64,000 bases of DNA from Leuconostoc kimchii IMSNU 11154 (GTDB taxonomy: Bacteria > Bacillota > Bacilli > Lactobacillales > Lactobacillaceae): positions 124,001 through 188,000 of the forward strand of contig NC_014136.1 of assembly GCF_000092505.1 (NCBI RefSeq), written 5' to 3'. Below are positions 12,298-20,880 of this stretch, piece by piece; position 1 is the first letter of the stretch; each line of letters opens with the position of its first letter. The translations under genes were made by a program, and so were the position numbers. The notes under the pieces were generated by a model. That model was not told the DNA's origin. It did not search any database and saw only the letters and a list, made by a program, of their open reading frames with translations.

Positions 12298-13542
12298 TTA
12301 TTGTAAGTAATTTTGAATAATTTCCTCATAAATATTAATAAAAGAATGATACATATCGGTATATACAAATTCATCAACTTGATGAGCTGTTGTGTTACCA
12401 GGTCCAAATATTAAAAACCCTAAATTAGGATTCGTTTTCAGAAATTGAGAAGCATCCGTGCCCCCAGAAACACCGATATAAGGTAATGATTGGTCTAAAA
12501 TACGTTCACCAATACGTTTCGCTAGTTGGCTTAACTTAGATGTTGTTGATGAATAAACAGCATCCAATTCAAGTCCTACCTCTAATGACAGTTTCGCATG
12601 ACCTGTTTGATTAATGTGCTTGATAATGTTTGATATTTGATTGATGATTTCTTCGTGGGTCACTTCTGGTATTGTTCTAATGAACACATTCACTTCAGCG
12701 TTACCTGGCACCGTATTAGGTTGTTCACCACCACTTATTTCTGTTACTACAGGTGTTGTGACACCTAATATATCATTTTTAACCTGTGAAATTGTTTGAA
12801 ATACCTGACTTTGTTGATTAATAAAATCAACTAATGCATCAATAGCATTGACGCCTAAATCGGGCATTGAACTATGTGCTGTCACGCCTAAACTTTTGAC
12901 TTTATAAGTTAACGCGCCTTTATGGGCAACAGTAAGAAAATGTTGTTCATTAGTATGATTTGTTTTCACGACTTCATGAATATCCTCTGACAACATGATG
13001 CCCGGTAATGCTGTTCCCTTAGGTATATTTTCTACAGAATCTAACGGTATGCCACTTGGTTCACCAACTAGTAAAGCATCAATATTATTTGCTAAACCTA
13101 ATTCGACCATTTGCTTTGCGCCTATTTCACCCGACTCTTCACCAACAGTAGCAAATAATTTGAAAGTACCATGTAACAAGTCTTCCTTCTTTTTTAACCG
13201 TATCATAGCTGCTACACCTGCAGCGAGACCTGCTTTCATATCAGTGATACCGCGACCATAAAATTTATCATCGACAATCGTACCGGCAAGTGGCTCTACA
13301 TGCCATCTGGTTACATCGCCAATAGCTACCGTGTCCTCGTGCCCGTCAAAGGCAATTGTCGGACCCTTTCCGTTGCCAATAGTTGCGATAATACCCGAAC
13401 GGCCAGCAGAAAGTGGCACGATTTCGTTTTGAATATTGTGTGCTTTAAATAGTTGCTGTAAATAATTTGCGACTTCTAATTCATTTCTCCCAGCCGTGTT
13501 TATATTAACAAGTTGACGTAGCAACATGTCATCTTCATTCAT
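12298..13542 (-). CDS. M20-family metallopeptidase/deacylase (ArgE/DapE type)
   Basis: 414 residues. Zinc-site motifs are in order: AFDGHEDTVAIGD (His ligand and Asp), GRGITDMKAGLAAGVAAM (bridging Asp), and VGEESGEIGAKQM (catalytic Glu pair). SGGTDASQF and a late His in GNTTAHQVDEFV are also present. A dimerisation domain, including AHKGALTYKVKSLGVTAHSS, lies between. The family covers N-acyl amino acid deacylases, succinyl-diaminopimelate desuccinylase and dipeptidases. The exact substrate cannot be assigned, and no dap or arg gene is nearby. Confidence 0.88.
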   Translation of the reverse strand: MNEDDMLLRQLVNINTAGRNELEVANYLQQLFKAHNIQNEIVPLSAGRSGIIATIGNGKGPTIAFDGHEDTVAIGDVTRWHVEPLAGTIVDDKFYGRGITDMKAGLAAGVAAMIRLKKKEDLLHGTFKLFATVGEESGEIGAKQMVELGLANNIDALLVGEPSGIPLDSVENIPKGTALPGIMLSEDIHEVVKTNHTNEQHFLTVAHKGALTYKVKSLGVTAHSSMPDLGVNAIDALVDFINQQSQVFQTISQVKNDILGVTTPVVTEISGGEQPNTVPGNAEVNVFIRTIPEVTHEEIINQISNIIKHINQTGHAKLSLEVGLELDAVYSSTTSKLSQLAKRIGERILDQSLPYIGVSGGTDASQFLKTNPNLGFLIFGPGNTTAHQVDEFVYTDMYHSFINIYEEIIQNYLQ

Positions 13543-13571
13543 GATTATTCTCCAATACTATATTATGTCTT

Positions 13572-14177
13572 TTATTTATTATCAGGTTTTTGACCATTGT
13601 GGGCTGGCCATTGGCAAGGCAGCAACTCTAGATTTGTGAATACCGATTTAAAAGAAGAATTTTCTGGTGAACAGGCATACACACCAAATTTAATCAGATC
13701 ACTTGCCTTTGTCATATGAAAAATTCTCATTTGCGTAAAATGAATACCATCAAACGAGCTTTCCACACGATAATCATCTACTCGCCGACTTAATCGATAC
13801 CAAACTGACTTGATATCTGCTGATATTGTAGTCGTAGCCCAATCAGAATAGCCTTCATTGGTGACGACACTACCCAGATGTTGATCATTTTCATTATCAT
13901 ATTCCGTTGAGGCCTTAATCCAATGCTCACTATCTAAATACATAACAATGCCACATTGATCGAAACGATGGTGGCTTTCAGAAAAGTCCGTTTTAACAAC
14001 AAAAGAAAAGAACTTTTGAGTTGTACTCGTCTGAAGAACCGGCGCATTATCATTTTGAAAATGATAATATGTTTTCTGCCATAAGTCCGTGTATGGTTTA
14101 GATACAATTTCAATACGATTGTCACCAATTGCATAACTACTGGGCTTTTTTTGCCATTCAAATTTTTGTAAATCCAC
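13572..14177 (-). CDS. DUF1349 domain protein (concanavalin-like fold)
   Basis: 201 residues with the DUF1349 pattern: FFSFVVKTDFSESHHRFDQCGIVMYLDSEHWIKASTEY, VVTNEGYSDWATT, WYRLSRRVDDYRVESSFDG, and IKFGVYACSP. These are beta-sandwich proteins of the lectin/glucanase superfamily, often found with carbohydrate genes. No signal peptide is seen, so it is cytoplasmic. It precedes the M20 gene by 29 bp on the same strand. The function is unknown. Confidence 0.82.
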   Translation of the reverse strand: MDLQKFEWQKKPSSYAIGDNRIEIVSKPYTDLWQKTYYHFQNDNAPVLQTSTTQKFFSFVVKTDFSESHHRFDQCGIVMYLDSEHWIKASTEYDNENDQHLGSVVTNEGYSDWATTTISADIKSVWYRLSRRVDDYRVESSFDGIHFTQMRIFHMTKASDLIKFGVYACSPENSSFKSVFTNLELLPCQWPAHNGQKPDNK

Positions 14178-14255
14178 TATAACACACTCCTTAATGTGAG
14201 TATTTGGTTAACTTTTAAAATAATTATTGTCTAATTTTAATAGTCTAACATGCGC

Positions 14256-14783
14256 TTATTGAATATTTTTAGGATCAAAATTTTTACCGTTCTTTTCAAC
14301 ATAGTCAGCAACAGTATTAAAATAAAACCAGCGCTCCTGTACAAAGAAATTAAATGTTAAACCCAAACCATTTTGATCATTATCAATTTTTAAATTAGTA
14401 AATGTATATGGTGTGCCAAATGAACTCGTAGCATGTAACTTGTCATCTTCATTCAAGCCATTATAATACGCTATCCATGCATTGAAATCATCCAAAGTCC
14501 ATGTTGTGAAGAATAGATGAGATGGACTGCTGCTATTCACCATCTCGTTGCCATATGGTACCGAAAAGACGTGGCGTTTATCATGAGTGTAATTATCATT
14601 TTTATCTTGTGCTACTACCTTACTTTGTGATGAACTGGCATGATTTGATGAAATACGAATGCTAGTTTCTGAATTGATTGTCTTGATCCGATTACTTTTA
14701 AAATATTCTGCTACGATGACAATAACTAATATTAACAATGTAACTAATACGATAAAAAGTATATAATTCGATTTCTTTTTCAT
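14256..14783 (-). CDS. Membrane-anchored protein of unknown function
   Basis: 175 residues. KKK at the N-terminus is followed by one strongly hydrophobic segment (about residues 6-26), then a Ser/Asn/Thr-rich linker and an extracytoplasmic domain with repeated aromatic strands (HLFFTTWTLDDFNAW, LGLTFNFFVQERWFYF). No lipobox Cys, so it is a type II membrane anchor or signal. I do not recognise the family. It lies between the PTS operon terminator and the DUF1349 gene, on the same strand. Confidence 0.75.
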   Translation of the reverse strand: MKKKSNYILFIVLVTLLILVIVIVAEYFKSNRIKTINSETSIRISSNHASSSQSKVVAQDKNDNYTHDKRHVFSVPYGNEMVNSSSPSHLFFTTWTLDDFNAWIAYYNGLNEDDKLHATSSFGTPYTFTNLKIDNDQNGLGLTFNFFVQERWFYFNTVADYVEKNGKNFDPKNIQ

Positions 14784-14854
14784 TTTTTGCTGTCTGCCCT
14801 ATGCGTGCTTAATATTCATTTAAAAACAATTTAACAGTTAGCATCACGCCAAAA

Positions 14855-14882
14855 TATCATCATTTTTGTTAAAATGATGATA
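14855..14882 (-). terminator. Terminator of the PTS-glucosidase operon
   Basis: A perfect 12-bp AT-rich stem (TATCATCATTTT / AAAATGATGATA) with a 4-base loop, 10 bases after the glucosidase stop. The downstream T tract is short (TTTT within ATATTTTGG). Confidence 0.65.
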
Positions 14883-14892
14883 CCATGCAGAC

Positions 14893-16596
14893 TTAATCTT
14901 TACCAATGAAAACAATAGATTGATAGGGACTCAATTGCAAGTCATCGTGATATTGATCGACTTGCTCATAAGAATCGATAAGCACGCGCCATGATTTCTT
15001 TTCTCTTAAAGGAGCAGGCACGGCATACCAAAGTGTTTGATCTGTAAATGATGCAACAATCAATAACATTGTGCCATCTTGTGCTTCTCTAGTGAAAGTA
15101 TATATTTTGTCATTGTCAGGCTCATATAATTGATATTTACCGTTCACAATCACAGGCAGTTCGTGCCGTAATTTAATTAATTTTTGATAATGGTAAAAAA
15201 CAGAATGGTTATCACGTAGTGCGCTTTCTACGTTGATTGTTTGATAATTCGGGTTCATTTTAAGCCAAGGCGTCACATCACTAAATCCAGCAAATTTAGG
15301 CGTACCGTTCCAAGGCATAGGCGTTCTAGCATTATCACGTGATCTCAGATAAGCAACCTCTTTAATATATTTTTCACTCAAACCTTCTTTAGCGTAAATA
15401 TCAATAATGTTCTTAGTTTCTATATCCTTATAATCTGATAATGCGCTAAATTTTGCATTGGTCATGCCAATTTCTTCACCTTGAAAAATATAAGGTGTGC
15501 CTTTGAGCATGTGTAATACAGTGCCTAGTGTTTTAGCACTTTCTACACGGTAAACCTCTGAGCCAAAGCGACTAACAGCTCTTGGTTGATCATGATTAGA
15601 CCAATATAATGAATTCCAACCATGATCATTGAGTTTATTCTGCCATTCGGTCAGAACACGTTTCAAATCGGTTAATTGAAAACGTTTATTGTCAAATTTT
15701 CCACGTTCACCATAATCAATATGCATATGATCAAAATTAAATACCATGTTTAATTCATGCCGACTTTCGTCAGTATAGAGAATGGCTTGATCTGAACTCG
15801 TATTGGGTGTTTCACCAACAGTTAACGTATTAAAATTGCTTAACACTTCGCGATTCATTTCTTGCAGAAATTCATGCACCCTCGGACCATTGGACGCACC
15901 GGCATAATAACTTTTACTATAAGGTAAAGTGTCATCGGCGTCTGGAAAGTCCTGACGTTTCGAAATTAAGGAAATAACATCCATTCTAAAGCCATCGACA
16001 CCAAATGAAAGCCAGTAGCGCATCATTTCATATATTGATTGTCGTAACTTTGGCTCTTCCCAGTTTAATTCTGGTTGTTGCGGCGCAAATGAATGGAGAT
16101 AGTATTGTTGGCGTTCTGGCACATAGGTCCAAGCAGGACCACCAAATGTCGCACCCCAATTATTTGGCAAATCACCGTTTTTCGCTGGATCTTTCCAAAT
16201 ATAATAATTGGAAAAATAATTATCACGACTCTTACGTGATGCTTGAAACCATTCATGTTGATCACTTGTGTGGTTAACAACTAAATCCAGAATAATCTTA
16301 ATCTCATTATCATGGGCAATTTGTAGTAGATGCTTAAAATCATTAATTGTCCCATATTCAGGATTTAACTGGTAGTAGTCTGAGATATCATAGCCATTGT
16401 CAACTTGGGGGCTAGCGTATATTGGATTTAACCATAATACATCAACACCTAATGTCTTTAGATACGGTATTTTATCGATAATACCGTTCAAATCACCAAT
16501 ACCGTCTCGATTAGTATCTTTAAAACTTTGAGGGTAAACTTGATAGACCACAGCACTTTGCCACCAATTTTGATTAAACTTATTCGTCGTCGTCAT
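14893..16596 (-). CDS. GH13 alpha-glucosidase (oligo-1,6-glucosidase / phospho-glucosidase group)
   Basis: 567 residues. GH13 regions in order: LDLVVNHTSDQHEWF (region I), GFRMDVISLISK with the catalytic Asp (region II), LTVGETPN with the acid/base Glu (region III), and WSNHDQPR with the transition-state Asp (region IV). The Val directly after the nucleophile Asp is typical of alpha-1,6-preferring members. PQQPELNWEEP fits subfamily 31/29 enzymes. Its ATG overlaps the IIA gene by 17 bp, so it is the last gene of the PTS operon. Because PTS uptake delivers a phosphorylated sugar, it may act on a 6-phospho-glucoside. Neutral isomalto-oligosaccharides are the alternative. Confidence 0.88.
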   Translation of the reverse strand: MTTTNKFNQNWWQSAVVYQVYPQSFKDTNRDGIGDLNGIIDKIPYLKTLGVDVLWLNPIYASPQVDNGYDISDYYQLNPEYGTINDFKHLLQIAHDNEIKIILDLVVNHTSDQHEWFQASRKSRDNYFSNYYIWKDPAKNGDLPNNWGATFGGPAWTYVPERQQYYLHSFAPQQPELNWEEPKLRQSIYEMMRYWLSFGVDGFRMDVISLISKRQDFPDADDTLPYSKSYYAGASNGPRVHEFLQEMNREVLSNFNTLTVGETPNTSSDQAILYTDESRHELNMVFNFDHMHIDYGERGKFDNKRFQLTDLKRVLTEWQNKLNDHGWNSLYWSNHDQPRAVSRFGSEVYRVESAKTLGTVLHMLKGTPYIFQGEEIGMTNAKFSALSDYKDIETKNIIDIYAKEGLSEKYIKEVAYLRSRDNARTPMPWNGTPKFAGFSDVTPWLKMNPNYQTINVESALRDNHSVFYHYQKLIKLRHELPVIVNGKYQLYEPDNDKIYTFTREAQDGTMLLIVASFTDQTLWYAVPAPLREKKSWRVLIDSYEQVDQYHDDLQLSPYQSIVFIGKD

Positions 16597-16999
16597 CAGT
16601 GATCACCTTCATCAATTCTGTATTCATATATACAATTTCTTGTCTCGCATCATCGATATATCCCTGAATTGTTTCATCATCCAGATAAGCATCTGAGGGT
16701 GACAATACAATAGGTAGAATCAAAGGTAAACTCATACCAGTCAACAAATGTACATGGGGTTGCGATACATACTTAATAAAGCCTTGGTTAACACTACCAG
16801 CTTTTAAATCCGTAAAAATAATGACCTCAGCTTCATCCTTTTTTTCAGAAAATAGTGGTTCTAATAGATTATCAAGTGGCTTATTATCCATATAGGCATC
16901 AATTGCAGTAAGCGTGGGTTGTTCACCAGCAATGAATTCAATCGTATTTTTTAACCCAGAAGCCATTTTGTGATGTGAAGCGATTATAATTTTTCTCAT
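16580..16999 (-). CDS. PTS mannose-class IIA component
   Basis: 139 residues, single-domain IIA of the mannose/fructose/sorbose class. It opens with RKIIIASHHKMASGLKNTI, in which the His at residue 9 is the expected phosphorylation site, followed by IIFTDLKAGSVNQGF and HLLTGMSLPLILP strands of the family. It accepts phosphate from HPr and passes it to the IIB encoded upstream. The gene lies after IID, an order seen in several Firmicute clusters. IIA and IIB are separate proteins here, not fused as in E. coli ManX. Confidence 0.92.
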   Translation of the reverse strand: MRKIIIASHHKMASGLKNTIEFIAGEQPTLTAIDAYMDNKPLDNLLEPLFSEKKDEAEVIIFTDLKAGSVNQGFIKYVSQPHVHLLTGMSLPLILPIVLSPSDAYLDDETIQGYIDDARQEIVYMNTELMKVITDDDDE

Positions 17000-17021
17000 G
17001 TTATTGTACGTTATCCTTTTA

Positions 17022-17840
17022 TTACGGTTTCAGAATACCAAAGTATGAAAGTACTAATGAAAATCCGATAAGCAACCAAATTATTTTTGAAATAGATAGC
17101 TTATTCGTCCTCACAATGCGATAGACAATGTATGTTAACACTGCCGGTAACAATGAAGGCATAATAGCATCTAATATATCTTTTTGAACAGACATCGTGA
17201 CCTTACCAGTCGCAAATGTCGTTGCCAAATTCATTTTAATGACACTGGGGATGAGCGCACCTATAACAGTCAATCCCATAATTGATGCAGCCTCAGTAAA
17301 AGCATTCAATTTACTACCAAGATCAGTAACTAATCTTGTACCTGTGGCATATCCCCATTCAAATATCTTAATTCTGAATAAGAAAACAGCAATGTTAACA
17401 AGTAACCAAATAATGGCACCAGTAGGATTACCTTGTAGACCCATATAGGCTGCAATCGAACCAAACACTGTTGGAATTAAAACCCAAAATATCGTGTCCC
17501 CAACGCCTGCCAAAGGTCCCATCAAACCTGTTTTTAAACTTTGTACAGCTGGCTGTGCCTTTTTACCTTCTCTATCCTCCATAGCAAGCGTGGCGCCCAG
17601 AATCAAAGATGCAGCTGGACCAGTCGTATTAAAGAACTTGAAATGGTTATCTAACGATGATTTATAGCCTGCTTCATCATCTTTATAAATCTTACGTAAT
17701 GCCTTACTTAAAGAAAATACAACTCCCGCGGCTTGCTGAGATTCGTAGTTATACGCATTTGATGTCATAAACTGCCAGCGTAATGCTGTTCGACGAATAT
17801 CTTTTTTCGTCAAATGCTTTTCTTGTTGTTCATTACTCAT
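17022..17840 (-). CDS. PTS mannose-class IID component
   Basis: 272 residues starting at the ATG at 17838-17840, just before the IIC stop. Family blocks: KKDIRRTALRWQFMTSNAYNYE near the N-terminus, FFNTTGPAASLILGATLAMED, and GLMGPLAGVGDTIFW. The C-terminus has several hydrophobic segments. IID and IIC form the membrane channel. It overlaps IIC by 8 bp, so translation is coupled. An alternative ATG at 17850-17852 lies in frame but directly abuts the GAGG. Confidence 0.93.
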   Translation of the reverse strand: MSNEQQEKHLTKKDIRRTALRWQFMTSNAYNYESQQAAGVVFSLSKALRKIYKDDEAGYKSSLDNHFKFFNTTGPAASLILGATLAMEDREGKKAQPAVQSLKTGLMGPLAGVGDTIFWVLIPTVFGSIAAYMGLQGNPTGAIIWLLVNIAVFLFRIKIFEWGYATGTRLVTDLGSKLNAFTEAASIMGLTVIGALIPSVIKMNLATTFATGKVTMSVQKDILDAIMPSLLPAVLTYIVYRIVRTNKLSISKIIWLLIGFSLVLSYFGILKP

Positions 17841-18636
17841 CAAAATCACCATCCTCTATATTTGCTTCAGTTGCACCTACCGTACTGACATTTTTATCCG
17901 CCGCAACTTTTTGAACAAAAAAGTTGTAAGCGACTGCTGCGCCAATCAAGGCCACACCCATCATTGGCATCTTTAAATAAGCTGCCGCAACGAATCCGAT
18001 AATTAAATACATCAAGTGCTTTTGAATTGGCATCATAGAAATTAATATACCAATACCTACTACTGGTAAGATACCACCAGCTATGGATAGCCCATTTGTA
18101 AACCATTTAGGCAGTACTTCAAGAATAAAAGTCACAATTGGCTTTCCAAAAATAACAAAGAGTGCTGTTGGAATTGCAGTTGTTAAACCAAACAAAACAG
18201 GTGCTAAAAGTATTGTACGGTTCATTCTTTTATACTGTCCATCACGTGCGTACTGTTGCGCCTTATGTGCCAGAGGGTTGGTTAAAATTTTACCCAACAC
18301 ATCTAATTGGATGCCTAACATACCAACGGGTACACCGACAGCCAAAGCTGCCGCTTTAGCATCAACAATGTTGCCAGTTGTACGAACCGCCACGTAAACA
18401 CCTACTAAAGCAGCTAAACCATAGTTTGGAACCGAAGAACCACCAATATTAGCCACGCCAAGCGCCATTAATTGGAATGTCCCACCAATGACCATGGCTG
18501 TTTGAATATCTCCTAGTATAAAACCGGCAATCATCGCTACAATTACTGGAAACCAGGTTGTGATGACTGGACCTTGTTGATCAATAACCATCCAGAAAGC
18601 CAACACAATAATTAAAACATCTTGAATAATTGACAT
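17833..18636 (-). CDS. PTS mannose-class IIC component
   Basis: 267 residues, starting at the ATG at 18634-18636 after GGGAGATTGAT. A polytopic membrane protein with typical IIC-Man text: GFILGDIQTAMVIGGTFQLMALGVANIGGSSVPNYGLA and TGNIVDAKAAALAVGVPVGMLG. It forms the sugar translocation path together with IID. Ten bp separate it from IIB. The acidic tail EDGDFDE overlaps the IID start. Confidence 0.94.
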   Translation of the reverse strand: MSIIQDVLIIVLAFWMVIDQQGPVITTWFPVIVAMIAGFILGDIQTAMVIGGTFQLMALGVANIGGSSVPNYGLAALVGVYVAVRTTGNIVDAKAAALAVGVPVGMLGIQLDVLGKILTNPLAHKAQQYARDGQYKRMNRTILLAPVLFGLTTAIPTALFVIFGKPIVTFILEVLPKWFTNGLSIAGGILPVVGIGILISMMPIQKHLMYLIIGFVAAAYLKMPMMGVALIGAAVAYNFFVQKVAADKNVSTVGATEANIEDGDFDE

Positions 18637-18646
18637 ATCAATCTCC

Positions 18647-19117
18647 CTATAGGTTGTCCACTGTTTTCTCATCATCATTAGGCACATAATGGTACGTTAC
18701 TGGAACCCCTAATGATTGAATCTTTTTCACGTCGTCCTGTTCTTTCTGATCCATAGCAACCATTTTAGTAAATTGTTTTTTACCACTTTGATTAAAAATA
18801 ATCCCTAAATTAACTTTTGGTATTACCACACCATTTTCAATTAACTTAACTAAAGTTGCCGGTTCTTTGACTAATATAAATACTGTGTGATTATCATATT
18901 TACCAGCTTTAAAATTTTCAATCGCCGTATCACTGCTAATAATCGACATACTTGTTCCGGCTGGTTTGCTTATTTTCATACCAGCCTTCATTGTTTCATC
19001 TTGACTAACCTCATCATCAACAACCATTAAACGTTTTGCCTTGGTGTACGCTGCCCACTGTGTGACAACAATCCCATGGATTAACCGTTGGTCTACTCTT
19101 GCTAAAACAACTGACAT
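18647..19117 (-). CDS. PTS mannose-class IIB component
   Basis: 156 residues, starting at the ATG at 19115-19117 after GAGGTAATAAAA. An upstream in-frame extension lacks a suitable start context. VLARVDQRLIHGIVVTQW is the IIB-Man signature, with the phospho-acceptor His at residue 14. It is the first gene of the operon, behind a promoter carrying a cre box. It takes phosphate from IIA and phosphorylates the sugar during IIC/IID transport. Confidence 0.94.
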   Translation of the reverse strand: MSVVLARVDQRLIHGIVVTQWAAYTKAKRLMVVDDEVSQDETMKAGMKISKPAGTSMSIISSDTAIENFKAGKYDNHTVFILVKEPATLVKLIENGVVIPKVNLGIIFNQSGKKQFTKMVAMDQKEQDDVKKIQSLGVPVTYHYVPNDDEKTVDNL

Positions 19118-19147
19118 TTTTATTACCTCTTTCTTTTTGATACTTGT

Positions 19148-19177
19148 ATTGTAACGTTGTTTTGTAAACGCTTTCAA
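19148..19177 (-). promoter_or_regulatory. PTS operon promoter with perfect cre box over the -35
   Basis: On the minus strand, TTGAAA (-35) and TACAAT (-10) are spaced by 18 bp. TGAAAGCGTTTACA (19163-19176) fits the cre consensus TGWAANCGNTNWCA at every position and overlaps the -35. The RpiR-type regulator gene lies just upstream on the same strand. CcpA repression is therefore likely, with the RpiR protein as probable second input. Confidence 0.8.
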
Positions 19178-19205
19178 CCATTCCGAGATAATCTGTTAGT
19201 ATGTA

Positions 19206-19248
19206 CAAAAAGAGAACGTATTTACCATAAATGTAAATACGTTCTCTT
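19206..19248 (-). terminator. Terminator of the RpiR-type regulator gene
   Basis: A perfect 16-bp stem (AAGAGAACGTATTTAC / GTAAATACGTTCTCTT) with a 7-base loop, followed on the minus strand by five T. It separates the regulator from the PTS operon promoter. Confidence 0.88.
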
Positions 19249-19260
19249 GAATAATCATAT

Positions 19261-20754
19261 TTAATAAAAATAACTAATAAAGAAAAACTCCATTAACCAC
19301 ATATCAGAAAACGGCCTAACTGCCCTTGGCACATCTTTGAAGAATATTTTTCCTGAAAGATTATAACCTACAAGATTAATTTCCTTATTTGAAAAAACTA
19401 GGACCTCATTTTCATCATCGTTAACTTGACTAACTGCTCGAAAAAAATCTGATTCATCCTTCTCATTTTTGATCAGGAAAATAAATAATGTCTCTTTGCT
19501 GTTACTAATATAGTCACTACTCGTTTGACAATTAATCTTTTGAATCAATTTATCCGTATGAAAAAACATCCTTATTAATTCATCACCTAATATTTCAGTA
19601 TACTTGTCATGGTACACAACGCAGATTTGACGATAGCGGCCTAGTAATTGATGAGCCACTGAGAAATCTGTTGCCATAATATCCGTTACCGAGTGCTTAA
19701 AATATTGAATTAACGTCTGATAGCTTTCATATTGTTTTTTTTGTGGCACAAAGTCCTTTATTTCCAACCTCACTGACGACCGGAATTGTTTAAACCCATT
19801 AAAACCTAATGCCTTTGATAAGCGAAACAAGCTGGTTGTTGAAATACTTAATTGTCGACTCATAGTTGAAATACTAGTAAATATCAAATCAGGATTTTGA
19901 ATCAAATTCATGAGTAACTCTTTGTTACCTGAAGTCAGGTTACTATTCATTTTAATCATATAATTTGATAATATGTTTTTGACCAATTGATGTTCATCAG
20001 CTAATTGTTTAGTTGTTGATTCTTCATTTAAATAAAAATCAATTAAACCAAATAAACCAAAAAACAAAGCGTTTAATTCATAAAAATTACCATCGATTTT
20101 TTGAGTATTAACAAAAACCGTAAAATTAGACAAATTACTTACTGGATTGGAACGCAAACTTGTAATTGTAACTATGCTAGCGCGTGTCTGATTAATAGAT
20201 TGTACCGCGTTCAACAATTCCGTCGAGGTCCCGGTTCGCGTTAATACTAGGACAATATCACCATCCCCCAAGTTAGATTTGATTTCTGAAATTTCAAACA
20301 AATCATATACTTGCACAACAAAGTAACCATGTTTTGCTAATATTTCAGATAATATTTCAGATTGATTTTTTTGCGCTTTACCGGTTGATATCAAAAAAAT
20401 ACGCTGGCTTTTTTCAACATAGGCAATAAACGTTTTTATTTGTGCAACATCAAAATGATTGATAATATGATGAATATTTTTTTCCAAAATACTGGGTAAA
20501 ACTTTAGCAGTACTGGTGATGTCAGAAAAAACAATTTGTCGATTTAAATCTAATAAAAATTCATTTGAATCTTTATATCCCATTTTTTTAGCAATACGCA
20601 AAAACGATTGCCGTGAAATGTGCAATATCTCTGTCATGTCATTCAGTGTTTTATTTTGAATCGTTGGTAGCATTTCCCAAATTTGCTGGAAAATATCTAA
20701 TTCTTGATTTGACATTAATGCTTTCTTTTTTTCAAAACGATTGAGTATATCCAC
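19261..20754 (-). CDS. Tandem RpiR-type transcriptional regulator (HTH-SIS-HTH-SIS)
   Basis: 497 residues, nearly double the usual RpiR length of about 280. Half one has an HTH_6 domain (LNDMTEILHISRQSFLRIAKKMGY, residues 37-60) and a SIS sugar-phosphate domain (about 105-235; LISTGKAQKNQSEILSEIL, LVLTRTGTSTELLNAV). Half two repeats an HTH (STMSRQLSISTTSLFRLSKALGF, residues 296-318) and a more degenerate SIS-like part (about 355-490) lacking the clear S-x-S/T loop. Gene position suggests control of the adjacent PTS-glucosidase operon by a phosphosugar. The sequence shows no frameshift, so the fusion is a real single frame. Confidence 0.85.
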   Translation of the reverse strand: MDILNRFEKKKALMSNQELDIFQQIWEMLPTIQNKTLNDMTEILHISRQSFLRIAKKMGYKDSNEFLLDLNRQIVFSDITSTAKVLPSILEKNIHHIINHFDVAQIKTFIAYVEKSQRIFLISTGKAQKNQSEILSEILAKHGYFVVQVYDLFEISEIKSNLGDGDIVLVLTRTGTSTELLNAVQSINQTRASIVTITSLRSNPVSNLSNFTVFVNTQKIDGNFYELNALFFGLFGLIDFYLNEESTTKQLADEHQLVKNILSNYMIKMNSNLTSGNKELLMNLIQNPDLIFTSISTMSRQLSISTTSLFRLSKALGFNGFKQFRSSVRLEIKDFVPQKKQYESYQTLIQYFKHSVTDIMATDFSVAHQLLGRYRQICVVYHDKYTEILGDELIRMFFHTDKLIQKINCQTSSDYISNSKETLFIFLIKNEKDESDFFRAVSQVNDDENEVLVFSNKEINLVGYNLSGKIFFKDVPRAVRPFSDMWLMEFFFISYFY

Positions 20755-20793
20755 GATTTTTAATCCTTTGCTTTGATTATACCTTTATTTTAT

Positions 20794-20829
20794 AAAAAAA
20801 CTAGAATGGTCTAAACTGACCAATCCTAG
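20794..20829 (-). terminator. Terminator of the MFS transporter gene
   Basis: On the minus strand CTAGGATTGGTC pairs with GACCATTCTAG around a short loop, followed by seven T, about 50 bases past the MFS stop. Confidence 0.8.
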
Positions 20830-20880
20830 CATGTCAAAAGATTTTTGATAAATATTCAGTGAAAACTGATATGATAATGA

